DNA of 64,000 nucleotides from JACCTU01 sp963848525 (GTDB lineage: Bacteria > Actinomycetota > Thermoleophilia > Gaiellales > Gaiellaceae), in the NCBI GenBank assembly GCA_963848525.1, contig CAWKDZ010000005.1, positions 1 to 64,000 of the forward strand, in the 5' to 3' direction. The notes under the pieces were generated by a model that searched no databases, had not been told where the DNA came from, and saw nothing but the letters and a program-made list of their open reading frames with translations. Below are positions 19,111 to 28,966 of the stretch, piece by piece (position 1 is the first letter of the stretch; every line of letters begins with the position of its first letter). A program made the translations under genes and the position numbers.

Positions 19111-20853
19111 GTGACGGCGATCCTCGGCCTGAACGCGTTCCACGGCGACGCGGCCGCGGCGCTCGTCGTCGACGGCGAGCTCGTCAACGCCGTCGAGGAG
19201 GAGCGGCTCAACCGCGTCAAGCACTGCGCCGGCTTCCCGGAGCTCGCCGCGCGCTGGTGCCTCGCAGGACGCCGGCCTCGACGCGCGCGAGCTCGACCAC
19301 GTCGCGATCGGCCGCGACCCGCGCGCGAACCTCGGCGCCAAGGTCGTGCGCACGATCCTGACGCGGCCGAGCCCGCGCTACGTGATGGAACGGCTTCGGG
19401 AACGCCACGCAAGGTCCGCGACGTCCGCGACGCAGCTGGCCGACGCGCTCGGCGTCGAGCCCGACGAGCTCCGCGCCGACATCCACAACGTCGAGCACCA
19501 CCTCGCGCACGCGGCGAGCGCGTTCTTCGTCTCGCCGTTCGACGAGGCGGCGGTGCTCACGCTCGACGGCTTCGGCGACTTCGCCTCGACGATGCTCGTG
19601 CCACGGCGCGCGGGAACGAGCTCGAGGTGCTCGAGCGCGTGCTCTTCCCGCACTCGCTCGGGATCTTCTACACGGCCGTCACGCAGTGGCTCGGCTTCCC
19701 GAAGTACGGCGACGAGGGCAAGGTGATGGGCCTCGCGCCCTACGGCGACCCCGAGCGCCACCTGCCGAGCGATGCGCGAGCTCGTGCGGCTCGACGGCGA
19801 CCTCTTCGAGCTCGAGCTCGACTACTTCGTGCACCACAAGGAAGGCGTCGACATGACGTGGGACGAGCAGACGCCCACGATCGGGCGGCTGTTCTCCGAC
19901 CGGATGGAGTACGCGTTCGGCCGCGCGCGCGAGCCGCGCACCGAGCTGACGGAGCTGCACCACGACGTCGCCGCCGCGCTCCAGGCGATGCTCGAGGAGG
20001 CGTACCTCCACCTCGTCGCGCACGGCGCACAGGCGCACCGGGCTCGACGAACCTCTGCCTCGCCGGCGGCGTCGCGCTGAACGCCGTCGCCAACGGCCGC
20101 ATCCGGCCCGAGACGCCGTTCGAGGGCGTCTACGTGCAGCCGGCGGCGGGCGACTCCGGCATCGCGGTCGGCGCCGCGTACTACGTCTGGAACCAGGAGC
20201 TCGGCAGCCGCGCGGCTTCGTGATGGAGCACGCCTACACGGGCCCGCAGTACACCGACGCCGAGTGCGAGGCGGCGATCGCGCGCCGCCGGCTTCGAGCC
20301 GAGCGGCTCGACGACGACGAGCTCTTCCCGCACGTCGCCGAGCGGATCGCGGACGGCGACGTCGTCGGCTGGTTCCAGGGGCGGATGGAGTTCGGCCCGC
20401 GCGCGCTCGGCAACCGCTCGATCGTCGTCGACCCGCGCCGGCACGACATGAAGGACATCCTCAACGCGCGGATCAAGCACCGCGAGCCGTTCCGGCCCGT
20501 TCGCGCCGTCGATCCTCGCCGAGGCGACCGGCGACTGGTTCGAGCAGGACTACACGTCGCCGTTCATGGTGCTCGTCTACAAGACGCGCGCCGAGAAGCG
20601 CGAGCGAGATCCCGGCGGTCAACCACGTCGACGACACCGGCCGCCTCCAGACGGTCGAGCGAGCGCGTGACCCCGCGCTACTACCGCGCTGATCAAGGCG
20701 TTCGGCGAGCGCACCGGCGTGCCGATCGTGCTCAACACGTCGTTCAACGAGAACGAGCCGATCGTGATGACGCCCGAGCACGCCGTCGAGACGTTCGCGA
20801 AGACGAAGATGGACCTGCTCGTGCTCGGGAACCTCGTCGTCCGGCGTGGCTGA
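19111..20853 (+). CDS. NodU/CmcH-type carbamoyltransferase (frameshifted)
   Basis: Carbamoyltransferase, about 575 residues, that would transfer a carbamoyl group from carbamoyl phosphate (via carbamoyl-AMP) to a hydroxyl of a sugar. Motifs: ILGLNAFHGDAAAALV, AVEEERLNRVKHCAGFPE, HNVEHHLAHAASAFFVSPFD (metal-binding His pair), LTLDGFGDFAS, FPKYGDEGKVMGLAPYGDPE, CLAGGVALNAVANGRI, and the Tobz/NodU C-terminal domain WFQGRMEFGPRALGNRSIV plus PIVLNTSFNENEPIV. Frame breaks near 19265, 19395, 19610, 19777, 20040, 20215, 20290, 20510, 20610 and 20665. The GTG start is 9 nt after TAGCAT, which itself overlaps the stop of the previous gene. Confidence 0.85.
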
Positions 20854-21928
20854 CGAGCCGATCCGCCTCGCTCGCCCGGACGTCGGCGAGGAGGAGGCGC
20901 GCGCCGTCGCGGAGGTGCTCGAGAGCGGCTTCCTGACGATGGGGCCGAAGGTCGCGGAGTTCGAGGCGCGAGCTCGCGCGGGCCTGCGAGCGTGCGCACG
21001 CCGTCGCGGTCTCCTCGGGGACGGCCGCGCTCCACGTCGGCGGTCGTCGCGCTCGGGCTCGGGCCGGGCGACGAGGTGCTCGTGCCCGGCGTACACGTTC
21101 CCGGCGACGGCGAACGTCGTCGGGCTCGCGGGGCGCGACCGCGCGCTCGTCGACGTCGACCCCGTGACGATGAACCTCGACCTCGCGCCGCGTCGCCGAC
21201 GCGGTCGAGCCGAGCGCACGCGCGCCGTGCTCGCGCGTCCACCTGTTCGGCCGGCCGCTCGACTGGGACGCGCTGCGCGCCGCCGTTCCCGACGAGGTCG
21301 CGCTGCTCGAGGACGCCGCCGGCGCGCTCGGCGCGCGCTCGCGCGGGCGGCCGTGCGGCAGCCTCGGCGTCGTCGGCTGCCTCTCGTTCCACCCGCGCAA
21401 GATCGTGACGACGGGCGAGGGCGGCGCGGTGACGACGGACGACGAGCGCTACGCCGACGCCGTGCGGCGGATGCGCCACCACGGGATCGAGCCGCGCGGG
21501 CGACGTTCGAGATCAACGCGCCCGGGCCGAACTACCGGCTCGCCGACGTGCTCTGCGCGGTCGGGATCCCGCAGGTGCGGCGGCTCGACGAGCTGCTCGC
21601 GGCGCGCGCGCGGATCGCGGCCGCGTACACGGAACGACTGCGCGAGCTCGTGACGACGCCGAGCGCCGACGACGGCGACGTCCACGGCTGGCAGGCCTAC
21701 GTCGTGCAGCTCGACCGGCGCGACGAGGCGCTCGCGGCGCTCCGCGAGCAGGGCATCGAGGCGCAGATCGGCACGTACGCGCTCCACCGGCTCGGCGCGT
21801 ACCGCGAGCAGGGCGAGTTCCCGGGCGCGGACGCGGCGTACGAGCGCGCGCTCGCGCTGCCGTTCCACACGCGGCTGACCGACGCCGAGCTCGACCGCGT
21901 CGCCGACGCGCTACGCGCGTTCGCCTAG
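20846..21928 (+). CDS. DegT/DnrJ/EryC1/StrS aminotransferase (frameshifted)
   Basis: PLP-dependent sugar aminotransferase, about 360 residues. Text in order: IRLARPDVGEEEARAVAEVL, SGFLTMGPKVAEFE, AVAVSSGTAALHV, ALGLGPGDEVLVPAYTFPAT, ALLEDAAGALGAR, then LSFHPRKIVTTGEGGAVTTD with the Schiff-base Lys and NYRLADVLCAVGIPQVRRLD. The C-terminal part (IGTYALHRLGAYREQGEFPG, LALPFHTRLTDAELD) is clean. Breaks include an extra C at 20969 in the GCG-GAG context, and others near 21040, 21190 and 21500. GTG 20846 overlaps the carbamoyltransferase stop. Tail overlaps the convergent glycosyltransferase by 18 nt. Confidence 0.82.
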   Translation: MADEPIRLARPDVGEEEARAVAEVLESGFLTMGPKVAEFEARARAGLRACARRRGLLGDGRAPRRRSSRSGSGRATRCSCPAYTFPATANVVGLAGRDRALVDVDPVTMNLDLAPRRRRGRAERTRAVLARPPVRPAARLGRAARRRSRRGRAARGRRRRARRALARAAVRQPRRRRLPLVPPAQDRDDGRGRRGDDGRRALRRRRAADAPPRDRAARATFEINAPGPNYRLADVLCAVGIPQVRRLDELLAARARIAAAYTERLRELVTTPSADDGDVHGWQAYVVQLDRRDEALAALREQGIEAQIGTYALHRLGAYREQGEFPGADAAYERALALPFHTRLTDAELDRVADALRAFA

Positions 21929-22942
21929 CGCGTCCTCGTAGACGCGCAGGGTCGCGGCGGTCACGGCCTCCCAGCCGAAGCGCTCGCGCACCCGCGCGCG
22001 GCCGGCCTCGCCGAGGCGGCGCCGCAGCTCGCCGGTCGGCCGAGCAGCCGCTCGAGCGCGTCGCGCAGCGCGTCGACGTCGCCGGGCGGGACGAGCATGC
22101 CCGTCTCGCCGTCGACGACGAGGTCGAGCAGCCCGCCGACCGCGCTCGCGACGACCGGCTTCGCCGTGCGCCATCGCCTCGGCGCAGACGACGCCGAAGC
22201 CCTCGCGGTGCGACGGGACACGCGACGACGGCCGCGCGGGCGTAGAGCCGGTCCAGCTCGTCGTGCGGGACGAAGCCGAGCGCGCCCGGCACCCGCTCGC
22301 GCAGCGGCCCGTCGCCGACGACGACGAGCGGCAGGCCGCGCGCGGCCTCGACGAGCTCGAGCACGCCCTTCTCCGCGGAGAGGCGGCCCGCGTAGAGCAC
22401 GTGCGGCGGCTCGTCCTCCTCGCCGACCTCGTCGGCGACGCTCGACTCCGCTCGGGATCACGCGCACACGCTCGGCGCCGAGCGCGCGCGCCTCGTCCGC
22501 GAGCGCGCGTCGACGGCGCAGACCACGGCGGCGGCGCGCCCGAAGAGCCAGCGCGCGCGAGCCACGGCAGCGCGCTTGCGCGAGCTCGACGTCGGTCCCC
22601 CAACGGCTGGACGACGAGCGGCCGCCGCAGCAGCGCGCCGACGAGCGCCGACGCCGAGCCAGTGCGCGTGGACGAGGTCGACGCCGCGCGCTGCTCTACG
22701 CGCCGCGAGCCAGAACGAGACGCAGGAACGCCGGCAGGAGCAGCGCGAGCCAGGGCCGGCGCGCGAACGTTGCCGACGATCCCCGCTCCGTACGCGAGCC
22801 CGAAGTGCCGGAACGACGCGGGCGAGACGACCTCGACGTCGACGCCCGCCTCGCGCAGGTGCTCGACGGCGTCCGCCACGAACAGCCCGGCGGTGTCGCG
22901 CGGGCCGCGCGGATACGACGTCGTCAGGACCGCGACTTTCAC
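21911..22942 (-). CDS. Glycosyltransferase family 4 (frameshifted)
   Basis: GT4 enzyme, about 340 residues: VKVAVLTTSYPRGPRDTAGL, FVADAVEHLREAGVDVEVVS, GLAYGAGIVGN, then RVIPSGVE, LYAGRLSAEKGVLELVEAAR, GLPLVVVGDGPLRERVPGAL, GFVPHDELDRLYARAAVVAC and EAMAHGKPVVASAVGGLLDL with the donor-phosphate-binding Glu-Ala region. The last part, GRARVRERFGWEAVTAATLR, is readable. GTG 22942 overlaps the stop of the membrane protein upstream (GTGA). Breaks occur between 22,030 and 22,780. Confidence 0.78.
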   Translation of the reverse strand: MKVAVLTTSYPRGPRDTAGLFVADAVEHLREAGVDVEVVSPASFRHFGLAYGAGIVGNVRAPALARAAPAGVPASRSGSRRVEQRAASTSSTRTGSASALVGALLRRPLVVQPLGDRRRARASALPWLARAGSSGAPPPWSAPSTRARGRGARARRRACARDPERSRASPTRSARRTSRRTCSTRAASPRRRACSSSSRPRAACRSSSSATGRCASGCRARSASSRTTSWTGSTPARPSSRVPSHREGFGVVCAEAMAHGEAGRRERGRRAARPRRRRRDGHARPARRRRRAARRARAAARPTGELRRRLGEAGRARVRERFGWEAVTAATLRVYEDALGERA

Positions 22943-24219
22943 GTTCGAGAAGCTTCGTGGTCGCGTCGGCTCGCCAGCACCGCGTCGATAGTGAAGAGCG
23001 CGAGCAGCAGCACCGCGACGCGCAACCCTACCGCGACCTCGAGCGCGTGGCGGTCGACCTCGAGGCCGCTGAGGTGGTACACGAGGAGCCCGTGCGGGAC
23101 CGTCGAGAGCAGCAGCACGGCTGGAACCAGGGTCGTTCGGGGCAACGCGAAGCCACTCGCGAGAATCGCCGCCGCCGCGACGAGGAGCGCGAGCGCGACG
23201 ACGATGCGCACGCCGTGCACATACACGAGATCGTCCACGGCGGCAGGAAGCGGCCACCGTCGAGCCGACGCGTTGTCGTTGTAGCTCCGGAAGTCGGGGT
23301 CGAGCAGCGATGACGCGCTATCTGTGCTCGACGTCGGGGTCGTCTGCGAGCCGAAGAACGGATCGCCGAGCGCATACGCGGGATGCGTCAGCAGGTAGCG
23401 GGCGTACCCGCGGCGCGCGTCCGCTTCACGCCACTGCGGCCCGTGTCGAGCTTCGAAGTAGGCCCGCATCTCGGGGTCGACGCTGACCCGGTTCAGCAGG
23501 ATGTCGCGCATCGGCTGGTACCAGCGCAGCCCGGCCCCCGCCGAGACCGCGCTCGCCGCAAAGATCAGAACACACGCGCTCGCAAGCGCCAACTTGTGCA
23601 CGCGAAAAGACCGCTCCAGCAGCGACGCCAGTACGGCGAGCGCTGCGAACAGCACGACGTATGCGTGCGAGTCCCGTGCGAACGTCCACGACGCGGTGAC
23701 CGCAACGACGAACGCGACCCCGAACCAAGTCGGGCGCCGGACGAACAGGAGCCAGCTCGCGACGACGAGCGCCCCGAGCGAGAGGGAAAGCGACTCGCTC
23801 AGCAGCAGCGGATCCCAGAGGATGATCTCGCTCGTCGCGGCGAACGCCAACACGAGGACGAAGCCCACTCCGGCGACGACAGGACGCCTGAGGCAGGCCG
23901 CCACGGCGGCGGCGAGCGTCAGCCACGCAGCGACCGACACAACGAGCTGCGCAACGATCCGCCCGTGGTCGCCGCCGACGACCTTCCAGACGAACGGCAC
24001 GGTGAACGGTCGAGCGCCAGCCCAGAAGTCGGCGCTCGAGAGCGACGCCGCGCTCACGTGCTCATACGTCGCCGTGTCGGTGACGCGCACGGGCGTGAAG
24101 ACGAAGCTGCCGAGGCGGAGGAACGCGTAGAGGACGCCGACCCCGAGGAAGAAGGCGAACTCCGGGCGGCGGACCAGGGTCGGCAGCCCTCGCGCCTGCG
24201 TCTCCGCGCGCACGCGCAT
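22939..24219 (-). CDS. Multi-pass membrane protein, GT-C-like
   Basis: An intact integral membrane protein of 426 residues (429 from an upstream in-frame ATG at 24228). About ten hydrophobic helices are visible, for example VVSVAAWLTLAAAVAACL, VAGVGFVLVLAFAATS and VVALALLVAAAAILASGFAL. After the first helix comes RVTDTATYEHVSAAS, an acidic loop as in GT-C glycosyltransferases that use polyprenyl-phosphate sugars. A large extracytoplasmic loop lies around residues 245-325. I prefer ATG 24219 because a weak GACAAT hexamer lies 7 nt upstream and itself overlaps the other ATG. Function beyond membrane glycan chemistry is a guess. The gene has a lower density of GC repeats than its neighbours and no frame break. 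Confidence 0.6.
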   Translation of the reverse strand: MRVRAETQARGLPTLVRRPEFAFFLGVGVLYAFLRLGSFVFTPVRVTDTATYEHVSAASLSSADFWAGARPFTVPFVWKVVGGDHGRIVAQLVVSVAAWLTLAAAVAACLRRPVVAGVGFVLVLAFAATSEIILWDPLLLSESLSLSLGALVVASWLLFVRRPTWFGVAFVVAVTASWTFARDSHAYVVLFAALAVLASLLERSFRVHKLALASACVLIFAASAVSAGAGLRWYQPMRDILLNRVSVDPEMRAYFEARHGPQWREADARRGYARYLLTHPAYALGDPFFGSQTTPTSSTDSASSLLDPDFRSYNDNASARRWPLPAAVDDLVYVHGVRIVVALALLVAAAAILASGFALPRTTLVPAVLLLSTVPHGLLVYHLSGLEVDRHALEVAVGLRVAVLLLALFTIDAVLASRRDHEASRT

Positions 24220-24226
24220 GGGCGTC

Positions 24227-24232
24227 ATTGTC
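24227..24232 (-). promoter_or_regulatory. Weak -10-like GACAAT, membrane protein
   Basis: GACAAT on the minus strand is 7 nt before ATG 24219 and overlaps the alternative ATG 24228, which argues for the later start. Confidence 0.3.
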
Positions 24233-24238
24233 CTCGAC

Positions 24239-24244
24239 TACCAT
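24239..24244 (+). promoter_or_regulatory. -10 hexamer TACCAT, leaderless start of MT-GT2 fusion
   Basis: TACCAT is 9 nt before ATG 24254. The divergent membrane-protein start is only 34 bp away. Confidence 0.55.
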
Positions 24245-24253
24245 CGACGGCCG

Positions 24254-25724
24254 ATGGCCACCGCGATCGCGCCGCAGGAGCGTGCCGTCGCCGACCCCTT
24301 ACGCCGACCTCGCCGCCTTCTTCGATCGGTTCGCGGACGAGGAGCCGAGGTGGAAGCGCCGGAACTCGACGTACCACCGGCTGATCCGGCGGCTGACGCG
24401 CTTCGTCGTCCCACCCGGCGCCCGCGTGCTCGAGATCGGCAGCGGCTCGGGCGACCTGCTCGCGGGGCTCGAGCCGTCGCAGAGGCGTCGGGGTCGACGT
24501 GAGCCGGCGAATGGTCGAGCGGGCGCGCGAGGCGCCACCCCGAGCCTCCGCTTCGAGCACACGTCCGGCGAGGATCTCGACCTCGGCGAGACGTTCGACT
24601 ACGTCGTCCTCTCAGACCTGATGCCGTACGTGCACGACCTGCTCGCGCTCTTCCACCGCGTCGCCGAGCACTCGCATCCCGGCACGCGCGTCGTGATCAG
24701 CTCCTACAGCCGCGCTTGGCGGCCGATCGTGCGGCTCGCGGAGCTGCTCCGGCTGAAGCCGCGCAAGCCGCTGCGCAACTGGGTCTCGCCGCACGACGTC
24801 GCCAACCTGCTCGAGCTCGCCGGCCTGGAGGCGGTCACGACGGAGGAGCGCATCCTCCTCCCGAAGCAGATCCCGCTGCTGACGACGTTCCTGAACGGCT
24901 TCGTCGGGAGCATCTGGCCGTTCAGCCACCTGTGCCTGACGTACTGGATCGTCGCGCGGCCGCACCCGCGTCGGCTCGACCTGGACGGGGTCTCGATCGT
25001 CTGTCCGTGCCGCAACGAGCAGGGTCACATCGCCCAGCTCGTCGAGCGCGTCCCGGACTTCGGCGTGCCTACCGAGCTGATCTTCGTCGAGGGCAACTCG
25101 ACCGACGACACGCGCGGCGAGATCCTGCGCCAGATCGACGCGCACCCCGACCGCGACATCCGCTTCGTGCCTGCAGCCCGGCAAGGGCAAGGGCGACGCC
25201 GTGCGCGCCGGCTTCGAGGTCGCGAAGCACGACGTGCTGATGATCCTCGACGGCGACCTCAGCGTCAGCCCGGAGGACCTGCCGAAGTTCCACCGCGGCC
25301 TCGTCGACGGCCACGCGCGAGCTCGTGAACGGTTCGCGCCTCGTCTACGACATGGAGCCGGGCTCGATGCGCTTCCTGAACATGCTCGGCAACAAGGCGT
25401 TCGCGCGCCTGCTCAAGTGGATCATGGGCCAGCTCGTCAAGGACACGCTCTGCGGGACGAAAGCCCTGCTCAGGACGGGATTACGAGCGGATCGCCGCCG
25501 GCCGCTCGTACTTCGGCGACTTCGACCCGTTCGGCGACTTCGACCTGCTCTTCGGCGCCGCACGTCTGAACCTGCGCATCGTCGACCTGCCGGTGCGCTA
25601 CCACCCGCGGACGTACGGCGAGACGAACATCAGCCGCTGGCGTCACGGAACGCTGCTGCTGCGCATGACGACGTTCGCGTTTTGGAAGTTCAAGGTCGCC
25701 CCGTACCGGCGCCGGTCCGGCTGA
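24254..25724 (+). CDS. Fusion: SAM methyltransferase + GT2 glycosyltransferase
   Basis: A two-domain protein of about 490 residues. Residues ~10-235: class I methyltransferase with YADLAAFFDRFADEEPRWKR, GARVLEIGSGSGDLLAGLEP (motif I), LDLGETFDYVVLSDLMPYVH, and NWVSPHDVANLLELAGLEAV. Residues ~245-485: GT2 domain with GVSIVCPCRNEQGHIAQLVE, TELIFVEGNSTDDTRGEIL, VLMILDGDLSVSPEDLPKFH (metal-binding Asp-Gly-Asp), KDTLCGTKALLR and VRYHPRTYGETNISRWRHGT, like DPM-type enzymes but without C-terminal membrane helices. The ATG 24254 is 9 nt after TACCAT. Frame breaks near 24300, 24475, 25180, 25318 (extra C) and 25485. The two domains are in one frame across the junction (24,960-25,000), so the fusion itself is not a sequencing artefact. 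Confidence 0.8.
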
Positions 25725-25741
25725 ACGCCGTCGCCGCGCGG

Positions 25742-27433
25742 GTGTGGGCGGCCGCGCTGGGCGGCGCTCGCGTTCGCGACCACCGTGACGCTCGCTGCGC
25801 TCATCGCCAGCGCCCAGCCGGTGCGCTCGCCGTGGTGGACGTACGCCGACGCCGACGCGAGCTACACCGCCGCCGCGCTCAACCACGTCTGGGCGAGACG
25901 TCGCGCTTCGTCGACCATCCGGGACTCCCCGTCACGGAGGTGACGGCCCTCACCTTCGGCGTCGACGCGCTGTTCGAGGAGCGAAGCCTCTCCGAGGCCG
26001 CGCGTAAACGCTACGTCGACGACAAGCTGCTCCACCTCGACTCCGCGCGCGGAGTCTTCCGTGGCCTGGCGATCGCCGCGTACCTGCTCGGGGCCGTGCT
26101 CTCGTTCCTGCTGATCGGGAGGCTGCTCGGCCACTGGACATGGGGGTTCGCGGCCGGAATCCTCTGGCTCGCCGCGCCGGGCCTGGTCGCGATGTCGATC
26201 CAGCTGCGACCGGACGTGCTCCTCGCCGTGCTCTGCCTCGTGTTCGCGTACGCGGTGGGACGCGCGCTGCAGACACGCGATCCCTTGCAGTACGTGCTGG
26301 CGGGCATGTTCGCGGGGCTCGCGGTGATGACGAAGCTCCACGCGCTCGGGCTCGTCGCTCCGCTGCTCGTGGCGACATTCTGGAGGCCGCCGACGGGCGG
26401 CTGGCAGGGAGCTGTCGGGCCGAGCGCCGCGCCCGCCCCGGAGTGCTAGCCGCGTTCGTCGTTCCTTGGGTCGTCGTCGCGCTCTTCCTCAACGGCGTGC
26501 TCGTGCCGTTCACGCCGACCGCGGAGCAGCTGCTCGCCCTCGCCGGCGTCCTCGTCGCCGCCGCGGCGTCGGTGGGCCTCGGCCTGGCCGTGTCCCGCCT
26601 GCGCCCCCTGGCGCTGATCGGCCCGGCGTTCCTCGGCGGGCTACTGCTGCCTGTCAGCATTGCTGTCCCCGACGGGCTCCAGGCGCTCGTGGTGATCGCC
26701 AAGACCGTGACGGGCCAGGGCGTGCAGGAGGGAATCGACTCGTTCGCCGTTCCGTTCTCGCAGCTGCCCTCGATCGTCGGTCCGCGGGTGACGGTCGTCT
26801 TCCTGCTGGCCGCGGCCGCCGCGGTCGTCGGGCTCGTTCGGCGGGAGCCCGAGCCGGTCGTCTGGGCGCTCGGCGCCGGCGTCATGATCGTGCTCGCCTT
26901 CGCGCGGCCGCCGGCGCTCCACTACCTGGCGCCCGGCGTACGTCCTCTCGGTCCCAGCGCTGCTCTGGCTGCTGCGCAGCTCGCCTCGCTCGCGCGTTCC
27001 CGTGCTCGCCTGGCCCGTCGTCGTCCTGCTGGCCTGGCCGTCGTTTCGCGATCGCGAGAACCCGACGATCGTCGCCGAGCGCTTCGCCGCGCTGGTCCAA
27101 CCGACTCAGCGCGCGGTGGACGCCCGCCTCGCCCCGGGCGAGATCGGCCTCGTGCCGGGGGGTGGCCGTTCGCTGACGCCCTCTACTTCGACGTCGCGCA
27201 ACCGTACCTCGGGTCTCCGCCGGAGTACCCGTTCACGTATCTCCCGACGACCGCGAATGCGCGCTCGTTCGCGGAGCTCCGCGGGCTGGCGGCCCCGCTA
27301 CTACATCGGGCCCGTGGCGCAGTCGGTGACGGGTACCCAGACGATCGACGTCGGCGAGTACGGTCGGTTCAGCGTGCGCCGCCTGGAGGGAACGGATCTC
27401 GGGCTCGAGCTGCTCGCGCTCGAGTCGCCGTGA
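25742..27433 (+). CDS. GT-C-like membrane glycosyltransferase
   Basis: A multi-pass protein of about 560 residues. After the first helix it has WTYADADASYTAAALNHVWG and FVDHPGLPVTEVTALTFG, an Asp-rich first extracytoplasmic loop followed by a His-Pro, as in GT-C/ArnT-like enzymes that use polyprenyl-phosphate sugars. At least ten hydrophobic segments follow (for example AIAAYLLGAVLSFLLIG, GLAVMTKLHALGLVAPLLVA). A soluble C-terminal end contains GSPPEYPFTYLPTTANARSF. GTG 25742 is chosen as start; upstream there is only a CTG near the stop of the previous gene. Frame breaks near 25760, 25890, 26405, 26937 and 27160-27290. The stop lies 2 nt from the end of the convergent methyltransferase. Confidence 0.65.
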
Positions 27434-27435
27434 CC

Positions 27436-28169
27436 TCAGCGCCGCTCGAGGACGACGAGGCAGCGAAAGGCGGCGGCGCGCCCGAGCACGGGCAGGAGCG
27501 CACGCTCGAGCGCCTCGAGCGGACGGTAGAGCGCCGCCGGCAGGAGCGGACGCTGGCCGAAGCCGCCCGAGAGCGGATAGAGGAACAACGCGAGCAGTCG
27601 CCGCTCGACGATCGCGAGCTCGGGCCAGCGGCGCTCGAACTCGTCGCGCTCGCGAAAGAAGACGAGCGTCGTGCGCGCCTGGTTCGAGCTGCATCGGCGC
27701 GGCCGCCGTCTGCTCGTCGTCGGCGAACGCATCCGCGTCCAGGTCGGTCCGCTCGTGGTGGAAGAGCCGGTACGCGCGGTACGAGAGCGGCGAGCAGTAC
27801 GGGTCGAGGATCACGACGCGACCTCCCGGCGCGAGCACGCGCGTCGCCGCGTCGACGAAGCGGCGCGGTCTGGGGAGGTGGTGGAAGACGTCGATCAGCA
27901 CGAGGTTCGCGACCGAGCTGTCCTCGAACGGCAGCTCCTCGGCGTCGACGACGCGCTCCGCCCACGGCGTCGGCTCGACGTCGGTCGTCACGACTGCCGG
28001 GAAGTGCTCCTTGAAGCGGCTGATCCCGCTGCCGAGCTCGACGGTCGAGCCGTCGACGCTCGAGAGCCGAGCGCACGATCAGGTCGTACCAGGAGTGGTA
28101 GAGCCGCCGGACGAGCGGACGCCGGTGCCACGCCGCTTCCTGGACACGGAGCTCGTCGACGAGGCTCAT
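27436..28169 (-). CDS. SAM-dependent methyltransferase (frameshifted)
   Basis: Class I methyltransferase of about 240 residues. N-terminus MSLVDELRVQEAAWHRRPLV and YHSWYDLIVRSALE; catalytic core VVTTDVEPTPWAERVVDAEE, LPFEDSSVANLVLIDVFHHL, and LAPGGRVVILDPYCSPLSYR; end LYPLSGGFGQRPLLPAALYR and RCLVVLERR. It resembles methyltransferases beside glycosyltransferases in other polysaccharide loci. The motif I segment near 28040 is out of frame. ATG 28169 is used; a -10-like TAGTTT lies 23 nt upstream. Frame breaks near 28065 and 27690. Confidence 0.7.
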
Positions 28170-28192
28170 CGCGCGCGGGCGAGCACGGGCGG

Positions 28193-28198
28193 AAACTA
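28193..28198 (-). promoter_or_regulatory. -10 hexamer TAGTTT, divergent methyltransferase
   Basis: TAGTTT on the minus strand is 23 nt before ATG 28169. Here a leader of about 17 nt would result, without a clear Shine-Dalgarno sequence. Confidence 0.4.
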
Positions 28199-28202
28199 GC
28201 AT
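28197..28202 (+). promoter_or_regulatory. -10 hexamer TAGCAT, leaderless start of methyltransferase
   Basis: TAGCAT is 8 nt before ATG 28211. Its TA is shared with TAGTTT on the opposite strand. Confidence 0.55.
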
Positions 28203-28210
28203 CGGCGGCG

Positions 28211-28966
28211 ATGAAGGATCGCCTCTCGGCCGCAGCGAGGGAAGAACGGTACGCCGCCGAGCGGCAGCAGGGCCGCGAGTACGTCGGCGACGACCTCGAG
28301 CGCTACTGGGGCTGGTCGAGTCCCGCCGGCAAGATCCGCGCCGACCGCCGCGCGCGCTTCCTGATCGAGCACGCTGGCCTCGCCCCCGGCGTGCGCTGCC
28401 TCGAGCTCGGCTGCGGCACGGGCGAGTTCACACGCCGGCTCGTCGAGTCGGGCTGCGAGCTGACGGCCGTCGAGCTCAGCGCGGACCTCGCCGCGCGCTG
28501 CCGCGAGCGCGTCGGCGACCGCGCGGAAATCGTGATCGGCAACGTCGAGACGGGCGAAGGCTTCGAGGGCCGCAGCTTCGACGCGATCGTCGGCGTCAGC
28601 ATCTTGCACCACGTGAACATGCCGCTCTGCCTCCGCAACACGTTCTCGCTGCTCGAGCCGGGCGGACGCTTCGCGTTCAGCGAGCCGAACCTCGCGAATC
28701 CGCAGATCTGGGCGATGAAAAGGATCCGCTTCGTCGGCCGGCTGCTGCACGAGACCGAGCACGAGACGGCCTTCCTCGCGTCGCGGCTGCGAGGGACGTT
28801 CGAGGACGCGGGGCTCGCCGTCGACGTCTGCGAGCCGTTCGAGTTCCTCCATCCCGCGACGCCCCCGCGCTTGATCGGCGCGGTCGAGCGCGTCGAGCGC
28901 GTGCTCGAGCGGACCCCGCTACGCGGGATCGCCGGGTCGATCAGGGTCGCCGGTCACCGTCCGTAG
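28211..28966 (+). CDS. SAM-dependent methyltransferase (UbiG/Coq3-like)
   Basis: Intact 251-residue class I methyltransferase. CLELGCGTGEFTRRLVESGC is motif I, LTAVELSADLAARCRERV motif II, FDAIVGVSILHHVNMPLCLR motif IV and LLEPGGRFAFSEPNLANPQ motif V/VI. No membrane segment. It is transcribed alone, with a TAGCAT hexamer 8 nt before the ATG and a divergent methyltransferase on the other side; the -10 elements of the two genes overlap. The 3' end overlaps the O-antigen-ligase gene on the other strand by 48 nt. Confidence 0.8.
   Translation: MKDRLSAAAREERYAAERQQGREYVGDDLERYWGWSSPAGKIRADRRARFLIEHAGLAPGVRCLELGCGTGEFTRRLVESGCELTAVELSADLAARCRERVGDRAEIVIGNVETGEGFEGRSFDAIVGVSILHHVNMPLCLRNTFSLLEPGGRFAFSEPNLANPQIWAMKRIRFVGRLLHETEHETAFLASRLRGTFEDAGLAVDVCEPFEFLHPATPPRLIGAVERVERVLERTPLRGIAGSIRVAGHRP

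Noticed and set aside
13..28000. Interpretation of the left 28 kb as a decayed pseudogene region
   Set aside because: Breaks are single-base insertions in recurring contexts, conserved motifs are intact on both sides, and no nonsense substitutions or large deletions are seen; sequencing error is simpler.
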